DNA of 64,000 bases from Saccharicrinis sp963663905 (GTDB lineage Bacteria > Bacteroidota > Bacteroidia > Bacteroidales > Marinilabiliaceae), in the NCBI GenBank assembly GCA_963663905.2, contig OY760657.1, positions 4,774,001 to 4,838,000 of the forward strand. Direction: 5' to 3'. The notes beneath the pieces were generated by a model. The model was not told the DNA's origin and searched no databases. It saw only the letters and a program-made list of their open reading frames with translations. The first letter of the stretch is position 1. Each line of letters starts with the position of its first letter. Positions 8,635 through 17,539 of this stretch are shown one piece after another. Both the position numbers and the translations under genes were made by a program.

Positions 8635-9831
8635 ATGGGGAATAAAACAAATAAATATCTTTTCTGGGGTATAAGTGCAGGTTTTATCTTATATCTGATA
8701 ATACTTATTATTAGCCCGAAGCCTATTGATTGGAGCTTAAGTTTTTCCAGGGAAGACAACATACCCTACGGAAGCAAAATTTTATTTGAGGAATTAAAAA
8801 CTGTTTTTGACTCAACCAATATAACCACCAGTCATTCACCTCTGTATAATTTCATTAAAGAAAATGAATCTGAAAGAGCCACTTATATTATCATTAACAT
8901 ATCTTTTCATCCGGAGAAACCAGATTTAGAGAAAATCCTAAGTCAAGTTAACCTTGGCAGTAATGTATTTGTTTCAGCCTCATCATTTTCTCAGGACTTA
9001 AAAGATACATTAATGTTTGAGGTCAAATCTAACTTTAACATATACCCTTCAGATAAAGATAGTTTAGTTCTTAACCTTATTAATCCTGTTTTAAAAGACT
9101 CATTAGGTTATATCTATAAAAAAGCATATTCAGATAACTATTTTTCAAAAGTTGACACTATTAATTCGGTTCTTTTAGGAATAGGGAATAATGGTAAGGC
9201 CAACTTTATTAAAACAAAATATGGAAAAGGAAACCTTTATATAAACCTGAATCCATACGCATTTACAAATTATAATTTAGTTACTGATAATAATTATGAA
9301 TATGCTTTTAAATCGTTGTCCTATCTACCTAACGACACTCAGGTTATCTGGGATGAATATTACAAAGCAAAACCACGACCATCAAACTCACTTTTAAGAT
9401 ATATTCTTTCACAAAGAGCTTTAAAATATGCCTGGTATATTTTGTTATTTTCAGTTTTATCCTATTTAATTTTTGGAGCTAAAAGAATACAACGAAAGAT
9501 TCCTATCGTTGAAGCACCTCAAAACACAACACTTACTTTCATCGAAACCATTGGTCGATTATATTTCAGAAGAAAAAATCACTTAGATATAGCTCAGAAG
9601 AAATTCTCCTATTTTTTAGAATTTCTTCGATCGAAATATTTCATTAATACCTCAGAAATTAATGCTGATATGATATCAGAAACTTCAAATAAGTTAGATA
9701 TACCTGAAAAGACAATTAAAAAGTTGTTTTCTCAAGCTGAGAGATTAAAAATGAATATTTCATATACAGAGGAAGACCTTGAACAACTCAGCCGAAACAT
9801 TGAGTTTATTTATCAAAAATGTAAGAAATAA
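8635..9831 (+). CDS. DUF4350-type membrane protein
   Basis: This 398-residue protein has an N-terminal membrane helix (about 8-27), a large extracytoplasmic region (30-260) that begins with a REDNIPYGSKILFEELK segment typical of DUF4350, a second helix (about 266-283) and a cytoplasmic C-terminus rich in basic and helical segments. DUF4350 has a fold related to glutamine-amidotransferase-like or ThuA-like domains, without obvious catalytic residues here. It directly precedes the MoxR ATPase by 27 bases. Homologous genes occupy the same position in the mycobacterial moxR2 locus, as I recall it, which supports a conserved complex. Confidence 0.75.
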   Translation: MGNKTNKYLFWGISAGFILYLIILIISPKPIDWSLSFSREDNIPYGSKILFEELKTVFDSTNITTSHSPLYNFIKENESERATYIIINISFHPEKPDLEKILSQVNLGSNVFVSASSFSQDLKDTLMFEVKSNFNIYPSDKDSLVLNLINPVLKDSLGYIYKKAYSDNYFSKVDTINSVLLGIGNNGKANFIKTKYGKGNLYINLNPYAFTNYNLVTDNNYEYAFKSLSYLPNDTQVIWDEYYKAKPRPSNSLLRYILSQRALKYAWYILLFSVLSYLIFGAKRIQRKIPIVEAPQNTTLTFIETIGRLYFRRKNHLDIAQKKFSYFLEFLRSKYFINTSEINADMISETSNKLDIPEKTIKKLFSQAERLKMNISYTEEDLEQLSRNIEFIYQKCKK

Positions 9832-9858
9832 AACTATTAAAAAAGAAATACCTATCCA

Positions 9859-10842
9859 ATGGAAAATAATAATACACCATTTGAAAACAGACTAAACTTA
9901 GATGAATTAAATAAGGCTGTTTATCAGATTAAAAACGAAATTCAGAAAGTTATTGTTGGTCAGGAAAAGATTATTGATCTGATGTTAACCGCATTATTAG
10001 CTAATGGACATATTCTTTTAGAAGGAGTACCGGGTATAGCTAAAACAATGCTTTCAAAACTTCTGGCAAAAACAATTTCTGCAGGCTTTTCAAGAATTCA
10101 ATTTACTCCTGATTTAATGCCATCTGATGTGCTTGGAACGACAATCTTTAATTCAGGAACTTCGGCGTTTGAATTTAAAGAAGGACCTATCTTTTCAAAT
10201 CTAATACTTATTGATGAAATTAACCGTTCTCCGGCTAAAACACAGTCTGCATTGTTTGAAGTTATGGAGGAACGTCAGGTTACCATTGATGGTTCTTGCA
10301 AAAAGATGGAAGCTCCATTTATTGTTTTTGCGACTCAAAACCCGGTTGAACATGAAGGTACATATAGATTGCCAGAAGCTCAATTAGACCGATTTTTATT
10401 TAAAATAGAATTAAATTACCCTTCACTGGAAGAGGAAATACAGATTATTACAAATGCTCAAAACAGAAAAACTCAAAACGAATTAGATCAGATCAGTTCT
10501 GTTATTGATGCTTTAGAAATTGTAAAATATCAGTCATTGGTGAAACAAATCATTGTTGAACAAGACTTAATTAAATACATCGCTCAAATAGTTGAAAAAA
10601 CCAGAAAATCAAATAGCTTATTCCTTGGAGGTAGTCCAAGAGCTTCATTAGCTATATTAAATGCTTCTAAAGCATTTGCAGCAATTGAAGGACGTGATTT
10701 TGTTACTCCTGAAGATATAAAGTTTGTTCTGGTACCAGTATTAATCCATAGGGTTATATTAACTCCTGAAAAAGAAATGGAAGGTCTTACAACACAACAA
10801 GTCATTCAACAAATTATTGATTCTGTTGAAATTCCTCGATAA
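9859..10842 (+). CDS. MoxR-family AAA+ ATPase
   Basis: This 327-residue soluble AAA+ ATPase has Walker A GVPGIAKT (Lys62), Walker B LILIDE (Asp119/Glu120) followed by INRSPAK, sensor 1 in FATQNPVE, an arginine-finger region in LPEAQLDRF and a C-terminal lid domain. The family is normally about 310-340 residues, so this is full length. MoxR ATPases act as chaperones that remodel or insert cofactors and metal ions into partner proteins, usually VWA-type partners. Here the partner is most likely the DUF58 protein whose gene starts 13 bases downstream. Identification of the family is firm; the client is inferred. Confidence 0.93.
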   Translation: MENNNTPFENRLNLDELNKAVYQIKNEIQKVIVGQEKIIDLMLTALLANGHILLEGVPGIAKTMLSKLLAKTISAGFSRIQFTPDLMPSDVLGTTIFNSGTSAFEFKEGPIFSNLILIDEINRSPAKTQSALFEVMEERQVTIDGSCKKMEAPFIVFATQNPVEHEGTYRLPEAQLDRFLFKIELNYPSLEEEIQIITNAQNRKTQNELDQISSVIDALEIVKYQSLVKQIIVEQDLIKYIAQIVEKTRKSNSLFLGGSPRASLAILNASKAFAAIEGRDFVTPEDIKFVLVPVLIHRVILTPEKEMEGLTTQQVIQQIIDSVEIPR

Positions 10843-10855
10843 ACCAATATTTTGT

Positions 10856-12196
10856 ATGCGTAATTTCTGGAAATCACTTTTTATAAATAATAGATTTTAT
10901 ATTGGTTTGGGAATACTTGTTGTCCTTATGATTTTAGGACATTTTTTCCACCCTATATTTCTTTTTACTCAGTTAACATTTTCCTTATTTGTTACGCTGG
11001 TTGCTATTGATTTTCTGCTTCTTTTTCACATTGGAAGCAAGCATAAGATTATTGGCAAGCGTCAACTACCTGAAAGATTTTCAAATGGAGATATAAACCA
11101 GGTGAAAATCGCTATTATAAATCATTTTGGATTTAAAATAAAAGCAAAGGTAATTGATGAATTACCTGTTCAACTACAAATACGAGATTTTCAGAAAGCA
11201 TTACTATTTAACAGTTTACAGGAAAATAAATTTACATACGACATCAGACCAGTATTAAGAGGTGAATATCATTTTGGAGCACTTAATATCTTTATAAACT
11301 CGCCATTATCTTTGATAACTCGACGCTATACTTTTGATTCCAAAGCAATGGTAAAGGTATATCCATCTTTTATTGAAATGCGGAAATTTGAGCTCCTCGC
11401 TATTTCAAACAGGCTAACAGAGGTTGGAGTAAAGAAAATCCGAAAGATTGGTCACCAAATGGAGTTTGATCAGATCAGAGATTACATTACCGGAGATGAT
11501 TACAGAACCATAAATTGGAAAGCCACAGCTCGTAAAGGTCACCTGATGGTAAATCAGTATCAGGATGAAAAATCACAGCAAGTTTACAGTTTAATTGACA
11601 TGGGCAGGAATATGAAAATGCCTTTTGATGGCATTTCATTACTGGATTATGCAATTAATACTTCTTTGGTGCTTTCAAATATATCAATGCTAAAACATGA
11701 TAAAGCTGGGCTGATTACCTTTAGTAACAAGGTTAACTCCATAGTTCCTGCAGCTCGAAATGGAAAACATATGCAGTCTATTATGGAAATATTATACAAT
11801 CAAACTACAGATTATAAGGAGCAAAATTACGAACTCCTCTACACTCTGGTTAGAAGAAAAATTACACACAGAAGCTTACTTATTTTATACACAAACTTTG
11901 AGAGTTTAAGTTCGGCAAGAAGACAAATCCCTTTTTTACAAGCTATTGCTAAAACTCATCTATTAATAGTTGTTTTCTTTAGAAACACTGAAGTATCAAA
12001 AATAGCAAACAACAAAGCTGTTAGCATAGAAGACATCTATGTTAAAACGATTGCTGAAAAGTTCATTTACGACAAAAAGTTAATTGTAAAGGAATTAAAC
12101 CAACATGGCATACAAACGGTATTAACCTCCCCTGGTGATCTAACTGTAAATACATTAAATAAGTACCTTGAGGTTAAATCCAGAGGAATTCTATAA
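10856..12196 (+). CDS. DUF58 domain protein (VWA-like fold), partner of MoxR
   Basis: 446 residues from the ATG at 10856; an in-frame upstream alternative at 10817 would overlap moxR by 26 bases. Two hydrophobic segments near the N-terminus anchor it in the membrane. The DUF58 core follows: GDDYRTINWKATARKGHLMVNQ (shown here as a run of family-typical residues) at about 215-237, then LIDMGRNM near residue 248. That last site corresponds to the start of the MIDAS metal site of VWA domains; D-x-G-R replaces the usual DxSxS, as is common in DUF58. It ends the operon, with its stop 8 bases from the stop of the convergent priA gene and no clear terminator between them. Confidence 0.88.
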   Translation: MRNFWKSLFINNRFYIGLGILVVLMILGHFFHPIFLFTQLTFSLFVTLVAIDFLLLFHIGSKHKIIGKRQLPERFSNGDINQVKIAIINHFGFKIKAKVIDELPVQLQIRDFQKALLFNSLQENKFTYDIRPVLRGEYHFGALNIFINSPLSLITRRYTFDSKAMVKVYPSFIEMRKFELLAISNRLTEVGVKKIRKIGHQMEFDQIRDYITGDDYRTINWKATARKGHLMVNQYQDEKSQQVYSLIDMGRNMKMPFDGISLLDYAINTSLVLSNISMLKHDKAGLITFSNKVNSIVPAARNGKHMQSIMEILYNQTTDYKEQNYELLYTLVRRKITHRSLLILYTNFESLSSARRQIPFLQAIAKTHLLIVVFFRNTEVSKIANNKAVSIEDIYVKTIAEKFIYDKKLIVKELNQHGIQTVLTSPGDLTVNTLNKYLEVKSRGIL

Positions 12197-12204
12197 GCTT
12201 CTAC

Positions 12205-14673
12205 CTACATTGGATCAACATCAGCCTGAACAATTGTAGCCTTGAATCCCGGATGGGTTACTAAAGTATTAATGGCTTCATTAATTAGCTCTTTAACTTT
12301 TACAAGCGAAATTCCACTCTCTAACTTAAGCATAATCTTGCGCAAATGCCAATTCTGAATTTTACTAATAGTAGGAGCCTGAGGGCCCACTACTCTATGA
12401 TTAAAAACTGATCTTAGATATTCTGCTAAATAATCAGAAGCCTGATTGGCAGTATTCTGATTTCGATGTTTAACAGTAAGATTTATTAATCTGTAATATG
12501 GAGGATATTTATAAGCATTTCTTTCCTCCATTTGAGTTTGAAAGTGATGCTTAAAGTTATTATTAATCACATCTATAATAACAGAATTACCTGGATTTGA
12601 AGTCTGCAAAATAACCGTCCCTTGCTTTTTTTTTCGCCCGGCTCTACCACTAACCTGAGCCATCAATTGAAAGCTCCGTTCATAAGCTCTGAAGTCAGGA
12701 AAATTCAACATACTATCGGCATTCAATATTCCAACCACACTTACATGATCAAAATCCAAACCCTTAGATATCATCTGAGTACCAATCAATATATCAACTT
12801 CTCCACTTTCAAAGTTATTGATAAGTGTTTCATGCGATTTGCGTGTTCTTGAGGTATCCAAATCCATTCGTGATACTTTAGCTTCAGGAAATATAATTTT
12901 AATATCCTCCTCAATTTTCTCAGTACCAAAACCTTTTGTTTCCAATGATGGAGATCCACAAGCATTACAAACCCTTGGCAACGAATAGGAATTCCCACAA
13001 TAATGACAAGTTAATTGATTATTATGCTTATGATAAGTCATACTTACATCACAATAATCGCATTTAGGGACCCAACTACATTGATTACATTCAAGATAAG
13101 GCGAAAAACCTCTTCTATTCTGAAATAACAGAACCTTTTCATTATTCTCCAGTGCCTGGTTAATGTTTTGAATCAGCAATGGAGAAAAGTTCGAACTCAT
13201 CTTTTTCTTACGTCTCTCTTCCAGAACATTTACGGTAAGTATATTAGGCAATTGAATACCTTCATATCGTTGAAATAACTCAACTAAACCGTACTTACCC
13301 AATTCTACATTATGATATGTTTCTAAAGATGGAGTTGCAGTTCCTAAAAGGACTTTAGCATTATGAAAGTGAGCAAGAACCATTGCTGCATCACGGGCAT
13401 GATAGCGTGGTGCAGGATCAAATTGCTTATAAGTATTCTCATGTTCCTCATCAATAATGATTAATCCAAGATTATCAAAAGGTAAAAAGACGGATGATCG
13501 GACACCTACTATAACCTTATAATTCCTATTATTCAGAACGTCATTCCACACCTCTACTCGCTCAGCATCTGTATATTTAGAATGATATATACCCAATTCA
13601 TCACCAAATACCTTCTTTAAACGAGAGGTAATTTGAGTAGTTAATGCAATTTCTGGCAAAAGATAAAGAACCTTTTTACCTTTATTTAACTGCTCTTTAA
13701 TAAGATGAATATATATTTCGGTTTTTCCGCTGGAAGTAACACCATGAAGCAACACTGCATTCTTCTCATTAAAAAGCTGGTTTATTTCATTAAATGCATT
13801 TTGCTGCGATTCATTTAAGATGTGTAAACCACGTAAAGAATCACTATAAGAAGTAAGTCGTGATACTTGTTCCTCCTCTTCTACAAAAATTCCCTTTTTA
13901 ACTAATTCCTTAATCTGAGTAGCAGTAGCATTACTTTTTTCTTTTAGCTCATTTTTATCAATAACCTTAGTATAATTGGATGAATTTGCTCCTCCAATTA
14001 AAGTAAAAAATGTCATTAATACTTCAAGTTGCTTTTTAGCATTACTCAATTCAGTAAATGCATTTTGTATCTTCTGTTCTTTATAATACTCCTCAGATAA
14101 ACGAATTATCTTTTTTGTCTTTGGCTTATAGCCATCTTTTAACCTTTCATTGATAAAAACAGCTTCCCGGTCAAGTAGTGATTTAACAATTGGCAGGGAA
14201 TTTTTTAAATCGGTAAGATTATTTAGTTCCTGTATTGTAGCTGAATTATTCTCAGCTAAGTAATCCAGGACTTGATTTTCTTTTGGAGAAAGTGCTTGAT
14301 CCAGAACCCACTCCTTATTATAATGTACCTTTGTTTCACTTTCAAGCTTAAGGCCAGAAGGAAGAGCAGCCTTATAAACTTCGCCCAGGGTGCACATATA
14401 ATACTGAGCAATCCAATTCCAGAAATTTAATTGAATCTCATTTACAACTGGCTTCTCATCTAATACAGATATGATTTCTTTGGTTTCATATTCCTCAGGT
14501 TTATTATCATGGAGAGAATAAATAATTCCTGAGTATATCTTCTTTTTACCAAAAGGAACAATTACTCTTGATCCTATTTCAACATTAGAAATCCAGTCCT
14601 CCGGGATTTCATAAGTAAATAATCTCGGAAGAGGTACGGGTAGAATAATATCTGCAAAATACACCGTTTTCAT
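12205..14673 (-). CDS. priA: Primosomal protein N' (PriA replication-restart helicase)
   Basis: 822 residues from the ATG at 14673 (a TTG three codons upstream is also in frame). PriA is a 3'-5' superfamily 2 helicase that recognises stalled forks and reloads the replicative helicase. Features in order: an N-terminal DNA-binding domain, Walker A GVTSSGKT, the DEEH box, the GTATPSLE motif, then a zinc-binding region with cysteines in the pattern CNQC, CDYC, CHYC and CNAC, and helicase motifs V and VI (GTQMISKG; QVSGRAGR). All eight cysteines are present. Length is slightly above that of E. coli PriA, as in other Bacteroidota. The leader contains a large palindrome. Confidence 0.96.
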   Translation of the reverse strand: MKTVYFADIILPVPLPRLFTYEIPEDWISNVEIGSRVIVPFGKKKIYSGIIYSLHDNKPEEYETKEIISVLDEKPVVNEIQLNFWNWIAQYYMCTLGEVYKAALPSGLKLESETKVHYNKEWVLDQALSPKENQVLDYLAENNSATIQELNNLTDLKNSLPIVKSLLDREAVFINERLKDGYKPKTKKIIRLSEEYYKEQKIQNAFTELSNAKKQLEVLMTFFTLIGGANSSNYTKVIDKNELKEKSNATATQIKELVKKGIFVEEEEQVSRLTSYSDSLRGLHILNESQQNAFNEINQLFNEKNAVLLHGVTSSGKTEIYIHLIKEQLNKGKKVLYLLPEIALTTQITSRLKKVFGDELGIYHSKYTDAERVEVWNDVLNNRNYKVIVGVRSSVFLPFDNLGLIIIDEEHENTYKQFDPAPRYHARDAAMVLAHFHNAKVLLGTATPSLETYHNVELGKYGLVELFQRYEGIQLPNILTVNVLEERRKKKMSSNFSPLLIQNINQALENNEKVLLFQNRRGFSPYLECNQCSWVPKCDYCDVSMTYHKHNNQLTCHYCGNSYSLPRVCNACGSPSLETKGFGTEKIEEDIKIIFPEAKVSRMDLDTSRTRKSHETLINNFESGEVDILIGTQMISKGLDFDHVSVVGILNADSMLNFPDFRAYERSFQLMAQVSGRAGRKKKQGTVILQTSNPGNSVIIDVINNNFKHHFQTQMEERNAYKYPPYYRLINLTVKHRNQNTANQASDYLAEYLRSVFNHRVVGPQAPTISKIQNWHLRKIMLKLESGISLVKVKELINEAINTLVTHPGFKATIVQADVDPM

Positions 14674-14732
14674 CTCCAGCAAAATTAACTACTTAAATTG
14701 TTATTACAATAGATCGTTATATTTAAGATTGA

Positions 14733-14764
14733 TAACAATTAATTTATTTATAAATTAATTGTTA
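14733..14764. repeat. Perfect 14-bp inverted repeat upstream of priA
   Basis: TAACAATTAATTTA (14733-14746) pairs with TAAATTAATTGTTA (14751-14764) around a TTTA loop. It lies 60-90 bases before the priA ATG on the minus strand and about 105 bases after the stop of the LPG-synthase-like gene. There is no T-tract directly after it on either strand, so it is not a textbook terminator. It could be a protein-binding site or a leader hairpin of priA. Confidence 0.6.
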
Positions 14765-14775
14765 CCAAACTATTG

Positions 14776-14783
14776 CAAATATA
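14776..14783 (-). promoter_or_regulatory. Candidate -7 box for priA
   Basis: On the minus strand the bases read TATATTTG, matching TAnnTTTG. Transcription would begin near 14769, just before the inverted repeat, giving a leader of about 95 bases. No clear -33 element is visible. Confidence 0.35.
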
Positions 14784-14868
14784 AACAACATTCTAAATAT
14801 TGGTATATTATTAAATTACAATAAAATAGAAGTCTATTGAAATTATTAACAGTTGGTTTTTAAAAAAA

Positions 14869-15819
14869 TCAATCAAATTTTTCCTTTGCAAATATTGCAG
14901 AAGGTTTATAGGCATAATATCCTCCCATTAAGGAGATTAGCAATGAAATTAAATAAAAAATCAAACTTAAAGCAACTGCATGATCTTCATTTAAACCAAG
15001 GTATTGTGATCCAAACATAAAGGTTACCTCTCTTAGCCCTAATCCGCCTAATGATATAGGAATTGCAGACATAATACTGGAAAGAAAGAACAGAAATAAA
15101 TAATCATCCTGTCGGCCAGTAAGCTCTGTCCCCATTGATTTAAGAATAAGTATGGCAGAAAACATTTGTAAAGCCTGAATAATTAACGACAATGCAAAAA
15201 CACGCCATGCAGCAGGAATTAAATGCGAACTAAACAACTTTAAATAAATATAATACCCAACAAAGATGATTGGTATAAAAACAACGAAGTATTTTAAGAA
15301 AGGATTTATCCAGATCAAAAACTGGTGTACTACTTTTATACCACCTTCAGGAATACCTGATTTACCTAAATCATAATCAATAAAATAAACTAATGCACAA
15401 ATATAAATTACGATTACAGCCAAACCACTAAGTCTGTCGGCAAAAATGGTTCCTATCAACCTCTTAACTGAAGTCTTGTAATATTTATTCAACAAGAAAA
15501 CTTTATAACCATCACCTCCTACTCCTCCTGGAAGAAACATATTATAAAACATTCCCAACCAATACAATTTGATATTAGCTACAATACTAATTTTGATTGA
15601 AATATATCTGTAAAACGTATTTAATCGATATGAACTGATTACTTGAGAAAAAGCATATAAAAGCACTGCTAAAACTAACAAACCAATATTTAATCCTGCT
15701 ACTGCTTTTATGGTTTCCTGAAAATCTATTTTATTAAATACATAGTATAAAGCTACACCGGATAACACTATTTTTGCGATAAGCTTTAAAACTTTCGAGT
15801 ATTTTTGAAAAAACTGCAA
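14869..15819 (-). CDS. Lysylphosphatidylglycerol synthase transmembrane-domain family protein
   Basis: This 316-residue polytopic membrane protein is of the LPG_synthase_TM (UPF0104) family. It has about eight hydrophobic helices and the family motif around YNMFLPGGVGGDGYKVFLL, followed by RLIGTIFADRLSGL. There is no soluble aminoacyl-transfer domain, so it is not an MprF; homologues are membrane proteins of uncertain activity, possibly lipid flipping or transfer. No ATG is available near the N-terminus: the open frame begins only four codons upstream, and TTG at 15819 is the best start. A -7-like box lies 29 bases upstream of it. It follows kamA on the same strand but is separated from it by a strong terminator. 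Confidence 0.85.
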   Translation of the reverse strand: MQFFQKYSKVLKLIAKIVLSGVALYYVFNKIDFQETIKAVAGLNIGLLVLAVLLYAFSQVISSYRLNTFYRYISIKISIVANIKLYWLGMFYNMFLPGGVGGDGYKVFLLNKYYKTSVKRLIGTIFADRLSGLAVIVIYICALVYFIDYDLGKSGIPEGGIKVVHQFLIWINPFLKYFVVFIPIIFVGYYIYLKLFSSHLIPAAWRVFALSLIIQALQMFSAILILKSMGTELTGRQDDYLFLFFLSSIMSAIPISLGGLGLREVTFMFGSQYLGLNEDHAVALSLIFYLISLLISLMGGYYAYKPSAIFAKEKFD

Positions 15820-15847
15820 AATGATTTTATTTTAAAATTACTTGCGA

Positions 15848-15855
15848 CAAAAATA
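15848..15855 (-). promoter_or_regulatory. Candidate -7 box for the LPG-synthase-like gene
   Basis: The minus strand reads TATTTTTG (TAnnTTTG). A start near 15841 would leave a leader of about 22 bases before the TTG start at 15819. A TTG on the minus strand (15878-15880) is 22 bases upstream, slightly longer than ideal. Confidence 0.35.
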
Positions 15856-15864
15856 GTCTAATAT

Positions 15865-15920
15865 TTATATAAAAAAACAATCATACGTTATCTTATAATT
15901 TGATAACATATGATTGTTAA
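15865..15920 (-). terminator. Rho-independent terminator after the KamA-family gene
   Basis: AACAATCATA (15876-15885) pairs with TATGATTGTT (15909-15918), followed after one mismatch by GTTATC (15887-15892) with GATAAC (15902-15907). On the minus strand the stem is followed by a run of seven T. It lies 34 bases after the gene's stop. Confidence 0.9.
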
Positions 15921-15953
15921 TATTTTATGCATCAAAATACATTTACAGTTAAA

Positions 15954-17264
15954 TTACTTTAATAACATTTCAGCAAGTTCTTCTTCAAAGAAGAAGCTAT
16001 CCATACCAAAGGCAGGTTCCAATTCATCAATCCACTGAGCATGACAGTCGTATTTTGCAAAGAAAGGTCTTGCTACCCAATCACTATCTCTACCTTGTAT
16101 AAACTCTAAAGTAATGATTCTTTCTCCCCTTAATTCAGTAACACCAACAATTCTTATTTTACCAGGGGTACATGACATACTTGGACCTCGAACGGTTCTG
16201 GCGATTCCACTTACCTGAGTATACGCTTTTTTAAATATACTCCATGCCTTTACCAAAGAAATTCCAAAGTATTCATGAGCACCAGTATCTCGTGCAATAA
16301 ACATATAATAAGGAATCATACCTAAATCTACTTGTTTTTGCCACATCTCTGCCCAAATATTACCGTTCGCATTAATATGGTTTAAAACAGGTGATTGAGT
16401 TCTAATATTAGCCCCTGTTGTACGAATTCTTCTTACAGCTTTTTTTACGGCTTCTGTCTCAAGCTCTCTGGGATGATTGAAATGAGCCATAAAAGAAAGA
16501 TTCATTCCGGCTTTTGTAATCTTTTCAAAAACTGAAATCATTTCATCTGCATCAGAATCTGTTAAATATCTGTAAGGCCAAAAACTAAGTGATTTAGATC
16601 CTATTCGTATTGTTTTTAAATGATCAATTTTAGCGTCTATGATTTTTGTAATATATGTATCAAAAACATTTGCTTTCATAACCATTGGATCTCCTCCTGT
16701 AATGAGAAGATCAGTTATTTCAGGATGCCTTTTAATATATTCAATAATTAAATCAATCTCTTTCATTGAAAATTTTAACTCATGCATATTTGTAAACTGA
16801 GGCCATCTAAAACAAAATGTACAATATGCATGGCAAGTTTGTCCCTGCGATGGAAAAAACAACATGGTTTCGCGATATTTATGTTGTGCTCCATGTAGGA
16901 GTTCACCGTCCAATTCAGGAACATTATACTCCAATTGTCCGGCAGGATGAGGATTTAAGGTTTCTCTAATTAAATTTGCTTCCTCGCGCAAAATTTCATT
17001 TGTAGCTCCTGATTTTATTAATGTTGCCATATGATTAAAATCTTCTTCTGACAACATCCCCTTTTGAGGAAAGTTTAAAACAAACATAGGATCATCTTTA
17101 TAATTCTCCCAATCAATTAATTCATCAACAACATAGTTGTTTGTTTTAAATGGAAGAACGTGTCCTACTACTTCTATATTAAAAATATCCACCTCTGAAA
17201 GCAAGGAAATTTGAGGGATATCTTTAAAATTGTGCATCGTATACGTCTGATACTTTTTCATCAT
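15954..17264 (-). CDS. KamA-family radical SAM protein (lysine 2,3-aminomutase-like)
   Basis: This 436-residue protein carries the radical SAM cluster motif CHAYCTFC (Cys144, Cys148, Cys151, CX3CX2C) in a KamA-type context, with GGDP at about 190-193 and a core barrel. True lysine 2,3-aminomutases bind PLP through a lysine in PGGGGK. Here the corresponding region reads SCTPGKI (about 364-370), so the glycine run is missing although a lysine (Lys369) remains. The C-terminal 60 residues are Phe/Glu-rich and end in an acidic helix. Substrate and product are therefore uncertain: it could be an aminomutase with altered PLP binding or a KamA relative with another role. It is a single-gene unit with its own terminator. 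Confidence 0.85.
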   Translation of the reverse strand: MMKKYQTYTMHNFKDIPQISLLSEVDIFNIEVVGHVLPFKTNNYVVDELIDWENYKDDPMFVLNFPQKGMLSEEDFNHMATLIKSGATNEILREEANLIRETLNPHPAGQLEYNVPELDGELLHGAQHKYRETMLFFPSQGQTCHAYCTFCFRWPQFTNMHELKFSMKEIDLIIEYIKRHPEITDLLITGGDPMVMKANVFDTYITKIIDAKIDHLKTIRIGSKSLSFWPYRYLTDSDADEMISVFEKITKAGMNLSFMAHFNHPRELETEAVKKAVRRIRTTGANIRTQSPVLNHINANGNIWAEMWQKQVDLGMIPYYMFIARDTGAHEYFGISLVKAWSIFKKAYTQVSGIARTVRGPSMSCTPGKIRIVGVTELRGERIITLEFIQGRDSDWVARPFFAKYDCHAQWIDELEPAFGMDSFFFEEELAEMLLK

Positions 17265-17539
17265 GCTTTCTTTTAAAAGTTATACCATATCAGTTTATAG
17301 CCAACATCACATAGGGGCGAAATAATTCAATCCTTAATAATAATTAAAGACATAATTTCTAATCAAAATGAAGTATCTATTCACTAATATTGGTAGGGTT
17401 ATATTATAAGTTACGACAATTATCGCAAGATGTCAATTACGCTACTTTCAATTAGAAATAAGTACAATAAATTGATTTAATGATATTTACAAGCTAAAAA
17501 CCCGAATAAACCTCAAAAATAATAAAAAAATGTAAGAAA
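17265..17539. other. Intergenic region between kamA-family gene and rodA
   Basis: No gene, RNA or clear terminator is visible in these 275 AT-rich bases. A minus-strand TATTTTTG lies just downstream of the rodA stop, at about 17514-17521, and could be a distant promoter for the KamA-family gene, but a 250-base leader makes this doubtful. Confidence 0.3.
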
